The notes: generated by a model not told the origin, from the letters alone. DNA of 64,000 bases from Norana najaformis (GCA_964023275.1 OZ029916.1:12268607-12332606), one strand, 5' to 3'; shown: positions 9,237 through 20,829, numbered from the stretch's first letter. A program made the numbers and translations.

Positions 9237-12200
9237 AATCACAATCACAAGCTAGGGGCAGCTACGAACAGGCTGTAAACATTTCCCACACTTGGCTCAA
9301 GAAGAAAGCCATTTGGCATCTATACCTGCTTAAGCCTAGCCACAGTCAGCGTCCTATGTTCAACGAAAGTCATCCGAACGCTGATCTGTTCCTGCCTAAG
9401 GACAAAGCAAGAAAACAAAGAAGTACGGCCTTGCCGTTGTGGATACAGTGGTTTGACTGCTTAAATAGCTGCTTGTCACACATAATGTGCATGTAGAACG
9501 CGGTAAAACTGAGAACCACAGCCAGCAGGATATCGTGAAGTTCTTCATGCACAGTTGGTTGTCTATGCTGAATACTGTAGGTGTCCAGTTGGCTGTAGAA
9601 TGCGTCCTTGTCTCATCAAACCTGGTCTGGGTGTCGGTGTATTTGCAATAGTAGACAGGCTTTATCGCTTTATTTTATAGAGCAAACTGTCGGAAAACAA
9701 CATTCTTATCTAATTAGCGAGAGCTCAAAACAGAAAAGACCGAGAGTATCGGAATCGGTTAAGGGCAAAGAGAGGATGAAGATAAAGAAGAAAATGAGAG
9801 CACTAAGTCGCGAACAATGCAGTAATCTCGAATGAAGGTCTGGTTCAGCAGCTGCTGCGCAAAGAAACAGACAGAATGAATCTCGCGTAATGGCTGCCCT
9901 ATGCTGGTTTAAGAGTTCATCTGCATCTTGACACGTGTGACATCTTGACCTTATAAAAAGCCCTGTTAGGGGGCAAAGCGGCAGAATAATATGGATGGCA
10001 GTTTAAGATCAAAGGTCTAGTCTATTGAAATAACAATAGAGCCCGGTATAGGTACTATGTAGTGGCGGCTTCTGCAACCATCAGGTATTTTCAAACTCTA
10101 CTACACGTTTCGCAGTTCTGTCATTTTATTGTGTGACAGTTACGACAGCTGGAAAATGCCAGTCACTGGTGTAACCGATGATGATTACCTGAAGTTTTTA
10201 ACTCGATTAGAAAAATAACTTGAAATGTTGTATATTCATTTATTAAATTAATTTATGTCGTGGTCTACTGTGAACGTACAGTTGTTTTAACCCCCCCCCC
10301 CCCCCACTTCGACTGCTTCGTTTCAACAAAAATGAGTTTCAATTTGTTACGAACTCAATCGCAGTAATGTCCTTGTGTGGTCAGTGGGTTCTCACAAAAA
10401 TCTTGGGATAGCAAATCTCTTTTCCTCTTTGTACCAAGAACAAAATGAAATTGTGATCGTGACAAAATGTATCTCACCCAAGACTGGTGTAAGACATCGA
10501 AATATATTTCATATATCATGGAAAATTTAAAAAATATTTGAAATTACATTTCAAATTTTTAAAATTTCTATAACATAAAATATCGCCATATAAACAAGTA
10601 TCAATTGTCCATCTGACCCTCCAGGGTTTTTTCCAGTGCTTGCAGGTGAAATAAGGTGCCCAAGCTTTGTCTTGATCCCCCACCTCGATAGGCATGCCGG
10701 AGTATGCCTTGTAGGCTTAACACATCCAAGCAGATACTTCCAGAGATTACTTTTTCGTTTTTGTCTTGATAAATTCGCTGCAGACGTTGCAAAATGAGTG
10801 TAGCGAACCTCAATTTTAAGGCGCATTTGATTAATATCAAAAGTAAAGTTTTATCGGTGTAGCTTTCATCAAATGAAGTCGGAAGGTCAGTTGAAAAACC
10901 ACAACGTTTGATGTACTGTGTGCGAGTCGAAAGAAAAGTGCACTATACTTCAGAATACGCTATCTCAGATATGTCTCCATTTACGCAGCCTTTACGACTA
11001 AACTGAACTGGTGAGCCTAAGGCCACTGTATTTATATTGCAATTTATGCTTAAGGAAAGTTGCAGAAGTTTATCGAACGTTTTAGAATAATGTCGAAGTT
11101 TTAGAAAGTTCTGTCTTTAAATCGGCGTCGCCTGTATTCTACATTTTTGCTAGGTGACACGCAAAGCGCGTTTAAAAGTTTAATAGATCGATGAAAAGTT
11201 TATAAAGTTGAGCATACTTGAGTGGAATTAACAAATAATCTTTCTTTCTTTTGAACTGGAGAATTTTGTATGGCTGACCACGTGAGCGCCATTTGCATGT
11301 TACTCTATTCAAAGTATATTGCATCGTGTACTGCTCATACGGTGCAGAATTAATGCCGCAGCCATTATCATCGACTTTTTCATTTTAGCGCCTCTTAATT
11401 ACTGTAATTCTATTCTTTGTGGTCCTCCAAGTCTCGATTACATCAGCTGCAGTCCGCATAATCAATTATGCTGCCCGAATTAAAGTTGCTATATATTTGC
11501 ATGTCTCAGCATACATGAAAGAAACTTCATGGAGTTAGTAACTGTTTAGCAATCAAAATGATTCGAAGAGTGCGAAATAGCAAATCATATTTCCAACACC
11601 AACTTTTATTTTTTTTTATATTTTATATGAGGTGGTTACCTCAAATCGATGGTTAACTTAAGCTGGGAGAGAGTTTTAGCTTTTAATAAAGCTTAGCTTA
11701 CCCAAACTCAAAGTTCTAATTAAAATTTACCAAGAAATGAATTTGTTTAGCTTACCTATACCGATCTCGTCAACTGTCTTCCATGTGGATCTCGTTGCTT
11801 CAAGGTGACTAGATACAGCGAGAAAGAGCAAACTTCGTAACGTCATTTTTGGCATGCGCATCTCGGGGAGTCGACGAAAAGAGCGGCGCATGGTAATGCT
11901 GTCTTACGCTGTCGGTGTGCGTCAAAAGGCTACCACTTCGTTCGAAGTGGACAGTCGGCTTTCTTACAAGCTTTGGATTCCAACGTATGCAGCGTATACA
12001 TCGCATATATAAGTATATGCGTCAATATGCTGTTACGTATCACAACCTAGTGCTAATAATTATATGGCGACTGCAAATACTGAATTATTTCATGCTCAGG
12101 AAAATGTAGAATGCATGAAAATCTAAGTTATGTGATTAATGTATGCATGTAATTGACTGTTTGTAATTAAATAATTCCTTTGTGGTTTTGTGCTTAGCTT

Positions 12201-13429
12201 AGTTTAGTCGATGCCAGTTCAAGATGATGGTTCAAGTTATCAAAAGGATAGTAGTCAGTTCGACCTTATCATGGACGTCAATGTTGATAAGTCCTTGAAA
12301 GTTTGATCCTGCCAAATTTAAAAAAAAATTATTGGGATTTTATAAAAATATTTATAATTGTTTAAGAGTTGTGATGAAGAATTCAAACTGTATTGGAATT
12401 GGCAAATAAAGCAGCCTAAAATCAATAATTTCAAACAAGTTAGGACCTTTGGACTGTTTGCCTCTGATTGAAAGGCGCGCCGTTCAATTATGAATAAACC
12501 TTAGAGTGGTCATTGATGCTGCTTAGTTTTAGCCAACAGCTACTTCTTTCTAAAAATTAATCAAAGGTCTGTAGCACTGTTTTAAACCACACTACTTTAT
12601 ATCATATCACATTCGAGGCAACGGGAAAAAACAAACTGATTCTTTTCCAAATTATAATACCTGATTGCATTACTTTATTCTTAGTGAATTAACGATCAAA
12701 TAACAACCTTATCTAAGATTTTAGATTTGCGATAAAGTAAATGTGCTCGAAACGTAGAATGAATGACTCCAGATTCTTCTCACGGAATCCGAATTTTAAA
12801 GATAAAATACGGATAAGTAGTTCTACACAGTCCGAACGAGAGCCTACGAGAACCGAACCGAGTAAGAACCTATGAGAATCTGGATTATGTAGTGTTGCCA
12901 CGCATAAAATGTACGACCAGATTTTATAGAACGAATTCACTGCTTATTAAGTACATTTCATTTATCGACCTGATTGAAACTCCGCCGGATAAAGGAGGAA
13001 GGCGACGGCAACGGCAATGGCCTTTGATGCCATAAGCTGTCGTTTAAACTGAGGAACCATGACAGTTTCATGACAGTTTTGGTGTGGTTTCCGAAGTATT
13101 CAACTGGATCGAAAAGTAACAGTGAACTCGGCGTTTAACTACAGCAGTAGTAGTATGTCGCGTATGAGTGTGATACACAGAAAACGGCGTTTTTTACACA
13201 CCAAGGTTCATTTGGTTGAATATTAGTACCAATTGGCATGATTAATTCCGACCTAACATTTCCATAGCTAACGACTGCAACCAGTTAAAACGTTTTAAAA
13301 ATCACGGGTGACGCAAGCAGACGCTGAGCGGTATAGAATCGTGCAACCAAAGCAAAGTTTAAGAAAGGGTCTTCGATAGAGACTATTCTGCTCCGGCTTA
13401 TCCCTAACTTTGGCGATGCTATGAACAAG
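9237..13429. other. No recognisable gene; one poly-C run
   Basis: No coding region can be supported. A run of 15 C lies at 10291-10305. A minus-strand open frame at 10551-10840 has non-repetitive residues but no motif I recognise. Confidence 0.45.
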
Positions 13430-13879
13430 TTCTTTATAACGCGATTGACAGAGTGGACCACGATATCTTGCTGATTAAAAACATAGTACTTCCTATGAAA
13501 TTGTCGGTTGCCGTTAGAATAGTAACGGACAATTGTGGATGACCCTGAACCGTTCTTGTATATCTTATAGACAGTCGATCTGACGCAGTCGTCAATGTAA
13601 TAATATTCGACTGTTTTTTTTCATTTTGTTCTTCTGGGTGGCGTCGAATCGACTACACCTGAATACGTAAAAATCGCAACTCATTTAATAAATTTTACCA
13701 TCATTAGCGATCATCACGCCTTTAAAAATTGTCTGCTGTAAGCCGGTGTACTGCGAAATTCCTTCCGCTACAAATTCCTTCCGAAAACTTGTGTCATTGG
13801 TTCACGTGACATATGAGGTCAGATAGCAACGTAGAGGTGTTCATTGCGAGATATATTCCGCGTATGTTACTAAATACGC

Positions 13880-13965
13880 GTGATAAGTAAATAATTTGTA
13901 ACAAATAATTAATAATAATTATTATTATTATTATTTAATTATTACCAATTAACAAATAATTGTGA
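13880..13965. repeat. AT-rich (ATT/AAT)n near-palindrome
   Basis: A run of AAT and ATT triplets with self-complementary halves. It is simple sequence with no coding content. Confidence 0.75.
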
Positions 13966-14252
13966 AAGTCCGCCAGTCATTCCGCCCCTGACCCACTTTC
14001 CTTTATCTCGGGGCTTGCTGTATGTCAAGTTGGAAGTCATATTCATATTCGCTATATTCGGGGTTATGCTATGTCCAGTGGTTACCGAAATGTTAGTCAT
14101 AGACATACTCTCATTAACATAAAAGAGCGTCAAAAGCCCTATACTGTACCCATGAGCCTATTCACAACGCTCAACAACTAGCGGTCACATTAACAAGTCG
14201 CTGAAGCACCCCTTCAAACCGCCCATTGTATTGCATGGTATTCACGAACAGA

Positions 14253-14471
14253 GATGACATACTCATCCCGAATGGAAACCAAAGCGCTTCACAGACCACG
14301 CACCCCAAACTTATGACTATCCAAAACGACCAATAGCTATCCGTTGCACTAAAATTTCCGCATTCAAGCTTTCCATTTCAATGCATTGCTATGCATGGCA
14401 AGAACTATTGCATGGATGGGGTGGGTGGTCTGTGAAGCGCTTTAGTTTCCATTGGGTATGAGTATGTCATT
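14253..14471. repeat. Imperfect foldback repeat (54-nt arms)
   Basis: Arm 14253-14306 matches the reverse complement of 14418-14471 with about five mismatches. The spacer is 111 nt. Weaker similarity runs further outwards on both sides (around CCCATTTCAATGCATTGG-like words), which suggests a decayed MITE-like foldback element with internal rearrangement. Confidence 0.75.
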
Positions 14472-14508
14472 TCTGCTCGGGAACTTGCAATAGTTCTGAC
14501 CATTACTG

Positions 14509-14552
14509 TCCAATGCATTGAAATTGGAAGTCCAATGCATTGAAATGGGAAG
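14509..14552. repeat. 22-bp tandem duplication
   Basis: Two adjacent 22-bp units containing CCAATGCATTGAAAT differ at one position. They lie in the outer part of the adjacent foldback repeat. Confidence 0.85.
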
Positions 14553-15759
14553 TTTGAAGCTGAGATGCGGATGATTGTAACAGATATATTCTGGGTGTTT
14601 TGGTAGTAATGTGGGCGAGGAGTATGGTGTTTGATGCGCTTTGATCTGAGATGGGGATGAATATGTAACTTTTGCTGGCGAAGTTTCGTCGATATTGAGT
14701 TGACTATTATGGTGTCGAATGTGAACATGAATGTGACATGACTAACTTGACAGACAGCGGCTTCGACCTTTGAACTGCAACACGCCCTATGGGGTTATGA
14801 CGTCAAAAACTTTATTTCTAAAAATAGAACTGTTCTACAAAGACCCGTTTCAACTGGTTGTTTATACATTAATTATATAATATAGCTACACTCGTGTAGA
14901 ATTTCACAAAGCTGTTCCTAATCGACCAAACTGAGCTACTGCTCCATTCACAATTATTTAGTCTAGACTCTACGCGATAAGCGTTTAGTTTTCGTTTTCA
15001 GGGTACTGGTCAGGATTTACCCACTGTTTTCAGACGCGGAAATTTCTTCCCAAAAATAGAACGACGACCAACTTCACACCGCTTCGCCCCTCAGAATCAC
15101 ATTTTGTCCTAAATTTAATTGCAGGATCCTAATGTAATTAGCTAGGTATCCCACTTAAAGGCACTAATTACAATATTTCTTTGCATGGAGAGTAATCTGC
15201 TTCCTCAACAGACCAATTATTTATAAATTCGCCTATAGCCATCCTGAAGGTATTTGTCAACGGAAGAGATTTCGCACGTACAGTATACAGTGCAAAATTT
15301 CATACTGACAACGGCCGATCATAATAGCTGATCGTAGTGTGAACATTCTACCTTCGATTACTTTGAGAATAACATGAACAAGGGAAGGGGACTTGTAGAA
15401 TATGCTGGACTACATTCAAAACACATGCAGCCAGATTCGGACAGAATGCCGTCTTAGAAATCCAGAGTCAAACTTTTTACCCACCGTATTAGAGGTGCGC
15501 TCGTTGAAAGAATTCCTCGAGCGGCAAGAGCATCAAGCGCCGCCTTTATATAGATTGTCGTTAGCGAACCAGATAACACTGGGAAATGGTTGGACCCTTT
15601 AGCCTTTGGAGGTTGCGTTCTGGTAAGTGCAACCTAACGCGGACAACTGTCTCCATAATATATAACGAACTGGGATTCAAAATGGTACAGATGTATGTAC
15701 AGTTGAAGTCGAATACAAACCAACAGCGTTCAGTGGTACGTGCCTGATAAAATGTGACA
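14553..15759. other. No recognisable gene
   Basis: Only short open frames without known motifs. Nothing structural was seen. Confidence 0.45.
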
Positions 15760-16440
15760 CGGAAAAGCACTTGGCATTGGCAGTTGCCAGGAAATTGGAG
15801 GATGGCAATTACAAAGCTGCAGCTAAATGCGCATGCTGTGACTTTACAGCTCGCCCAAATCCAACTGGAATTTGGTGTAACAGGAAGCGCCGAAGAAGCA
15901 GTCCGTACACCGGGACCAGCCGTTGACAAGGTGGTGAATGAAAGTCAAATGATCTGGAGGGAGTAGTGACAAGGCTCTCCTCGCTTTACACACATAACGC
16001 CCTAGTGCTGTTGCAAAACGGTTTGAGTGTGACAATGCTGCTCTACAAAAAGCGCACAGACCTTTCCACCAGTTTTTACTCTCTTCAGATATATATTATC
16101 GACTATCTTAAATGTTGACCTATCGGATGAGAAATGTCCAGGTGTCTTCCGGTTAAGGATCCTGGCCTTGGGTTTCGATGTGCTTCTACGCTGGCACTTT
16201 CTGCCTTTGCTGCGAGCACAAACATACTGCCACCATCTCAGACGAGCTGGTGAATACCGCGCTGAATGCATGGATGGTCTTCAAGGATGCACAACCGCCA
16301 ATAGGATCAGCGGCTCATAAACAAAGGGAATGGGACAGTCCCTGGACAAGCAAGGCGTGGGCAAGCTTAAATGAATCTGCTAACAACCCACTATACTGCT
16401 CTCGTCTCTTAACCTATCAGACACAAGCAAGGCGTCGGCG
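15760..16440 (+). mobile_element. Decayed LINE remnant (same lineage as 31086-32520)
   Basis: In changing frames the + strand encodes ARKLEDGNYKAAAKC (near 15786), then THNALVLLQNGLSVTMLLY (near 15990), and then ALNAWMVFKD with PIGSAAHKQREWDSPW near 16260-16350. These resemble the linker and C-terminal portions of a non-LTR retrotransposon polyprotein, and comparable residues occur around 31800-32350. The RT core itself is missing. The DNA transposon at 16456 lies immediately downstream and may have inserted into this remnant. Confidence 0.55.
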
Positions 16441-16455
16441 AATAATAATACATAA

Positions 16456-16576
16456 CACTGGCCAACACATAATTTGTTGCCTCAAATGTTAGAACTGTTT
16501 CTGGGTATATTTGACCTGCTGATTCCAGAAAAGGCACCAGTTTTCTCCCAGCAGGTCTAGTTTTCGAGATATAGAA
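16456..16576. repeat. Left terminal inverted repeat of the DNA transposon
   Basis: Starts CACTGGCCAACACATAATTT. It aligns imperfectly over about 120 bp with the reverse complement of the right end, best seen against the fuller right-type end at 62966-63095. It lies beyond the 3' end of the transposase gene. Confidence 0.8.
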
Positions 16577-16771
16577 CATTATGCCATATACCAGTCCTTG
16601 CCTCTGCTCGCCCATAAAACATAAGGCTATAGCTATAATTATGTAGTGCTCAATTTATTATGTGATACACTAAATAAACATAATAATACAAATACTTAAA
16701 AGAAAATGGTAGTACCTGAAACTGTACTTATATGATACCAAACAGAACAAGTTTGTTATAAAAATTTCAAG

Positions 16772-18475
16772 TCATTCGACACCGAAGAAGCTCCTTTTGT
16801 ACGATTTCCGAGTGTGGCATCTGCCGGAACAATCGCGCATAATATTCCAGCAATAGTCTGCCATCATGTGTGCATCCCATCTTCCTTGATATCGATTTTC
16901 CATTGTTTTGATGTCTTGGTGAAATCTTTCACCTTGCTCTTCGCTGAAGTCACCAAGATTCTCTGGAAAGCGATCTAAGTGACTGTGGAGATAATGGACT
17001 TTAATGCTCATGTTGCAGCCAAGCTTGTTGAAATGAAGAAGCATATCCTCTACTAGTTGTGCATAATTGTCTGCCTTCTTGTTGCCAAGAAAATGTTTAG
17101 TTACAAGAACAAAGGAAGACCAGGCACAAGATTCGATTTCATTCATTGATGGTATGAAAAGTGGGTCATTCATAAGTTGCCTGATCTGTGGACCATCGAA
17201 GATTCCAGCCTTCAATTTTTCCATTGTAATTCCTGGTAACTTGTGTACTATGTATTCGAAGCATGAACCTTCTTTATTCAAAGCCCTGACAAATTGTTTC
17301 ATCAGGCCTAGCTTTATATGTAGTGGTGGCAGTATGATCCTATCTCGTGCCACCAAAGATTCCTTGATTACATTTTGAGCTCCAACCACCATGTCTTTCT
17401 TCGAAGGCCAATCTTTTCTTGTCCAATGTTCATGCTTGGCTCTACTGTCCCAAAGACACAAAAAGCAGGGATACTTTGTGTAGCCACTTTGTTGACCAAG
17501 GAGGAAATTTACCATCTTCAAGTCTACACAAATTACCCATTGATGTTCTTTGTATTTTATCTTTTCCAGTACTAAAGAGATGGCATTGTACTCTTCTTTC
17601 ATCCTGGTGGAGTGACCGATTGGAATAGAACCAAATTTGTTGCCGTTATTTAAAAGCACACATTTCAGACTACGTTTTGAACTGTCGATAAAAAGACGCC
17701 ACTCATCTGGGCTGTAATCCGACAGACCAATTTTCTTCAATAAGTTGCTGATGTCATTACAGAATACTAGGTTGTTGTCTTCGGTAAAGAATGGCAGCAA
17801 ATCCTTTTCTCTGTTTCTATAAATTGTAATTTTCGTTCCAGGCTGAAGTGCATTCTTTTCCTTTAGTCTGGACGCAAGCAATTCAGAGGACTCTTTGGAA
17901 AGATTTAAGTCCCTGATCAGATCACTCAACTCTTTTTGGTCAAAACGTTCACTGTGTGAAGTTGATTGGAAATCACTGTCACTGCCCCCACTTTCTTCAC
18001 TTTCGTCATCTTGTCCGATATTGGACATGCAAGTCTCATCGTCTGAGAGCTGAGGTAGTTCGCGAAAAGGTGGAACTGGTACAATATCCGAATGCGGAAC
18101 AGGTCTCCTGGCTGAAGGTATATCAGGGTAAGACAACTTGTGACGATTATTTCGATTGATGCCTATGATATTAACCATACAAAAGTAACAGTCGTCGAAG
18201 TGGTTTATCTGTTCCCTCCAAACCATCGGTACACCAAATTTCAGGCAGCTTCTCTTTCCAATTGTCCAGTGGCGCAATTGTTCAATACAAGTTTTGCATA
18301 CTGTATGAGGAGCCCATTGCTTATCTTGATCTCCAAGTTTGACACCAAAATAACCTACATATGCTCTTTTTACAAACTCAGAAATCGGTTTCCTGTTTGC
18401 TTTTAGTGTGTATTCCCCACAAATGTAGCAGAATATGTCTGGATGGTTAATGCAGCTCCGTCTGGAAGTAGCCAT
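16772..18475 (-). CDS. DDE-type transposase (567 residues), superfamily uncertain
   Basis: Likely catalyses excision and reinsertion of its own element in the nucleus. The ATG at 18475 is followed by an unbroken 567-residue frame. The N-terminus has C16-x2-C19, C60-x2-C63 and C96-x2-C99; the first two pairs resemble a ZAD-like zinc fold. An acidic Ser-rich linker covers residues 145-175. The putative RNase H-like core has D264 (FIDSSKRSLK), D318 (CVDLKMVNFLLG), C337-x2-C340, H494-x4-H499 (HYLHSH) and E516 (EEQGERFHQD). This order is shared with RAG1/Transib and CACTA/Chapaev-type transposases. Two decayed relatives lie in the window. The function is inferred from motifs and from the flanking inverted repeats; the catalytic triad is my proposal. 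Confidence 0.78.
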   Translation of the reverse strand: MATSRRSCINHPDIFCYICGEYTLKANRKPISEFVKRAYVGYFGVKLGDQDKQWAPHTVCKTCIEQLRHWTIGKRSCLKFGVPMVWREQINHFDDCYFCMVNIIGINRNNRHKLSYPDIPSARRPVPHSDIVPVPPFRELPQLSDDETCMSNIGQDDESEESGGSDSDFQSTSHSERFDQKELSDLIRDLNLSKESSELLASRLKEKNALQPGTKITIYRNREKDLLPFFTEDNNLVFCNDISNLLKKIGLSDYSPDEWRLFIDSSKRSLKCVLLNNGNKFGSIPIGHSTRMKEEYNAISLVLEKIKYKEHQWVICVDLKMVNFLLGQQSGYTKYPCFLCLWDSRAKHEHWTRKDWPSKKDMVVGAQNVIKESLVARDRIILPPLHIKLGLMKQFVRALNKEGSCFEYIVHKLPGITMEKLKAGIFDGPQIRQLMNDPLFIPSMNEIESCAWSSFVLVTKHFLGNKKADNYAQLVEDMLLHFNKLGCNMSIKVHYLHSHLDRFPENLGDFSEEQGERFHQDIKTMENRYQGRWDAHMMADYCWNIMRDCSGRCHTRKSYKRSFFGVE

Positions 18476-18931
18476 AACCTTAAGGATGTTCGCATCTGAG
18501 GAATTAAATGACTAACCTAAAAAATAGTAAGAACATGTAGTTATTTAATGCTCACATTCACAGATTGTTCTTGTGACCAACTCTTAATATGCCCTAAGAC
18601 GACTGCGGCTGCTCTAGCTTTCAGGAGGCGGTTTATATAGGCTATAAATGCTGACTTCAGCATAATCTATTTACATAGTTCAAAACCATGAAACGCTGTA
18701 TAAGCACAAATAAATTCTAAATGAGGCCATGAATTTAGTGCTGAGTAAGCTGTAGGCTACGGAATAGTTATTTCGTTGAATCAGCAATATCTCAGCACGC
18801 GGCAAGATATGCTGATTTTACATTATAAGGATGTAGGCATTATATGAATCAGCAAGAATTATAATTAGCCATAAATAAAGCTTATTATGACATTTTAGTT
18901 TTGCCAAAGACATCGTTTAAAGAGTGGACTG

Positions 18932-19056
18932 GGTTTTCTTTACAAAATCGACGCACTCAATCCAATGACATTTTCTGAATCAGCGCCCAAAATTACCCCA
19001 AGAACAGGTCTAAAACCGAAGGCAACAAGAAAAAAAAATTTTTCTGTTGGCCAGTG
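18932..19056. repeat. Right terminal inverted repeat of the DNA transposon
   Basis: Ends with TGTTGGCCAGTG, preceded by an A/T homopolymer run. Compared with the locus at 62966, this end lacks about 24 bp (the GGGTCTAGTTTCTCAGATAT-containing part) between GTGC and GTCGATTTTG, which is part of the extended inverted repeat. Confidence 0.8.
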
Positions 19057-19780
19057 TAATATATAATATATAATATAAAATATATAATATATAATATAAA
19101 ATATATAATATATAATATAAAATATATAATATATAATATATAATATATAATATATAATATATAATATATAATATATAATATATAATATATAATATATAAT
19201 ATATAATATATAATATATAATATATAATATATAATATATAATATATAATATATAATATATAATATATAATATATAATATATAATATATAATATATAATAT
19301 ATAATATATAATATATAATATATAATATATAATATATAATATATAATATATAATATATAATATATAATATATAATATATAATATATAATATATAATATAT
19401 AATATATAATATGTAATATATAATATATAATATATAATATGTAATATATAATATATAATATATAATATATAATATATAATATATAATATATAATATATAA
19501 TATATAATATATAATATATATAATATATAATATATAATATATATAATATATAATATATAATATATAATATATAATATATAATATATAATATATAATATAT
19601 AATATATAATATATAATATATAATATATAATATATAATATATAATATATAATATATAATATATAATATATAATATATAATATATAATATATAATATATAA
19701 TATATAATAATATATAATATATAATAATATATAATATATAATATACAAGATATATAATATACAAGATATAATATACAATA
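19057..19780. repeat. (ATATAAT)n heptanucleotide array
   Basis: About 720 bp of a 7-bp repeat. The first 70 bp next to the transposon contain three 21-bp variants with TATAAAATATA, and two ATGTAAT variants lie near 19411 and 19439. Because seven is not a multiple of three and the reverse unit lacks stops, all three minus-strand frames stay open for more than 260 codons (a Y-I-I-Y-Y-I-L repeat). These are artefacts, not genes. The copy in the second block is about 33 bp longer. Confidence 0.95.
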
Positions 19781-20829
19781 TATCAGACACCACGTGTATA
19801 TCACGATGGCCTCTATAGTTATAGATACATTAACACGTTTGTGTTCGGCTACATGTATATTATCACTGTTGGCCTTGCATCAGCGCGCGTTGCTGACCAC
19901 ATGTACAGGGCGTGGCTTATATGTCCTTATTGGACATATTAGTATTAGCCACTCATTGTGCACTCTGGAGATTTGCTGTTGCGTCCTCCAGAAAGCGCAT
20001 TATGACTTTTCGTCTTTCTGATGAGGTGAAACAGATCTCGGTTGGAATGCGACTGGGAACCACTCTGTGCGAGCCACATCTGTGTCACTGTGGCGAAGGA
20101 GTCGAGCCAGAGGGCTTCACAGTCTAGTCTGCAGAATGAGTGCTGACAGATAACAACGACATATAACATGCTTAACGACATTATATGGAAAGCGCCTGGC
20201 TCAGAAAGAATCGTTGGGGAAGATGGAAAATTACCAGACGGCGGGCGTGACTCTTATTCCATGGTCTCGCGGAACGTCTCTCACGTGGGATGCGACAGTT
20301 TCAGACACATTTGCAGCATCACAACTAGGATTTGCTTCAACCGGCCTATGTGACATGCAACTGGCTTGAGATAATCTAACGGTTTTCATCGTTTGCTTGT
20401 TTCAAGCTAACTAAATAATAATATTTTCCTGATTTCTGTTTGCCAACCCAATTACCATATCAAGTACTGGGTTATCTATTGCCATCACCTCCAATTTTCC
20501 ATTTAATTATTGGCTTTCTGCTTGAACATTTGCGGTCGGAAAGCTCTTAACTGAAACATTTGCAAACGTGCAACTTCAACTTATTTCTCGGTTTGTAAAC
20601 TGCCTAGACTTTACTACGCTTGCTCTTATTTACATAACAGTTCGCAAATTAATTTTGTGTCCATTCACATTGATTTATCATGCATAACCGCCCTTGTCTA
20701 AATTGCATCTCCAAGGGCACACTTCTCAATTTATTCAATTCGTATTCAACGGTTCCGTGCACAGACAGCATAATACGCTAACTTCATCTTCATATATAGT
20801 TTTGACTACTGTGCCATAAATTTCGAATC
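19781..20829. other. No recognisable gene
   Basis: Short open frames only; no motif or repeat structure that I can name. Confidence 0.5.

Larger units (their letters stand above)
16456..19056 (-). mobile_element. Apparently intact 2.6 kb DNA transposon
   Basis: The element begins CACTGGCCAACA at 16456 and ends TGTTGGCCAGTG at 19056. The match continues inwards as an imperfect terminal inverted repeat of about 120 bp (shared words include TTTGTT, GTTGCC, CTGATTC and GGTCTAGTTT). One unbroken 567-codon gene fills the interior on the minus strand. TAA stands directly outside both ends, which would fit a 3-bp target duplication, but the flanks are AT-rich. Related loci are at 43053-45655 (duplicate) and 62966-64000 (independent, opposite orientation). 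Confidence 0.85.

Noticed and set aside
11935-11955. CCACTTCG-TT-CGAAGTGG mini-hairpin
   Set aside because: Eight-bp stems are expected by chance in a 64 kb window.
14405-14728. 107-codon minus-strand frame
   Set aside because: It coincides with a foldback and tandem repeat and has no motif.
5646-16386. Host protein-coding exons in U1
   Set aside because: Short open frames exist, but I could not support any splice-bounded, conserved coding segment.
18940-19804. Three overlapping minus-strand open frames of 264-274 codons
   Set aside because: They are translations of the (ATATAAT)n array in its three frames and have no real protein content.
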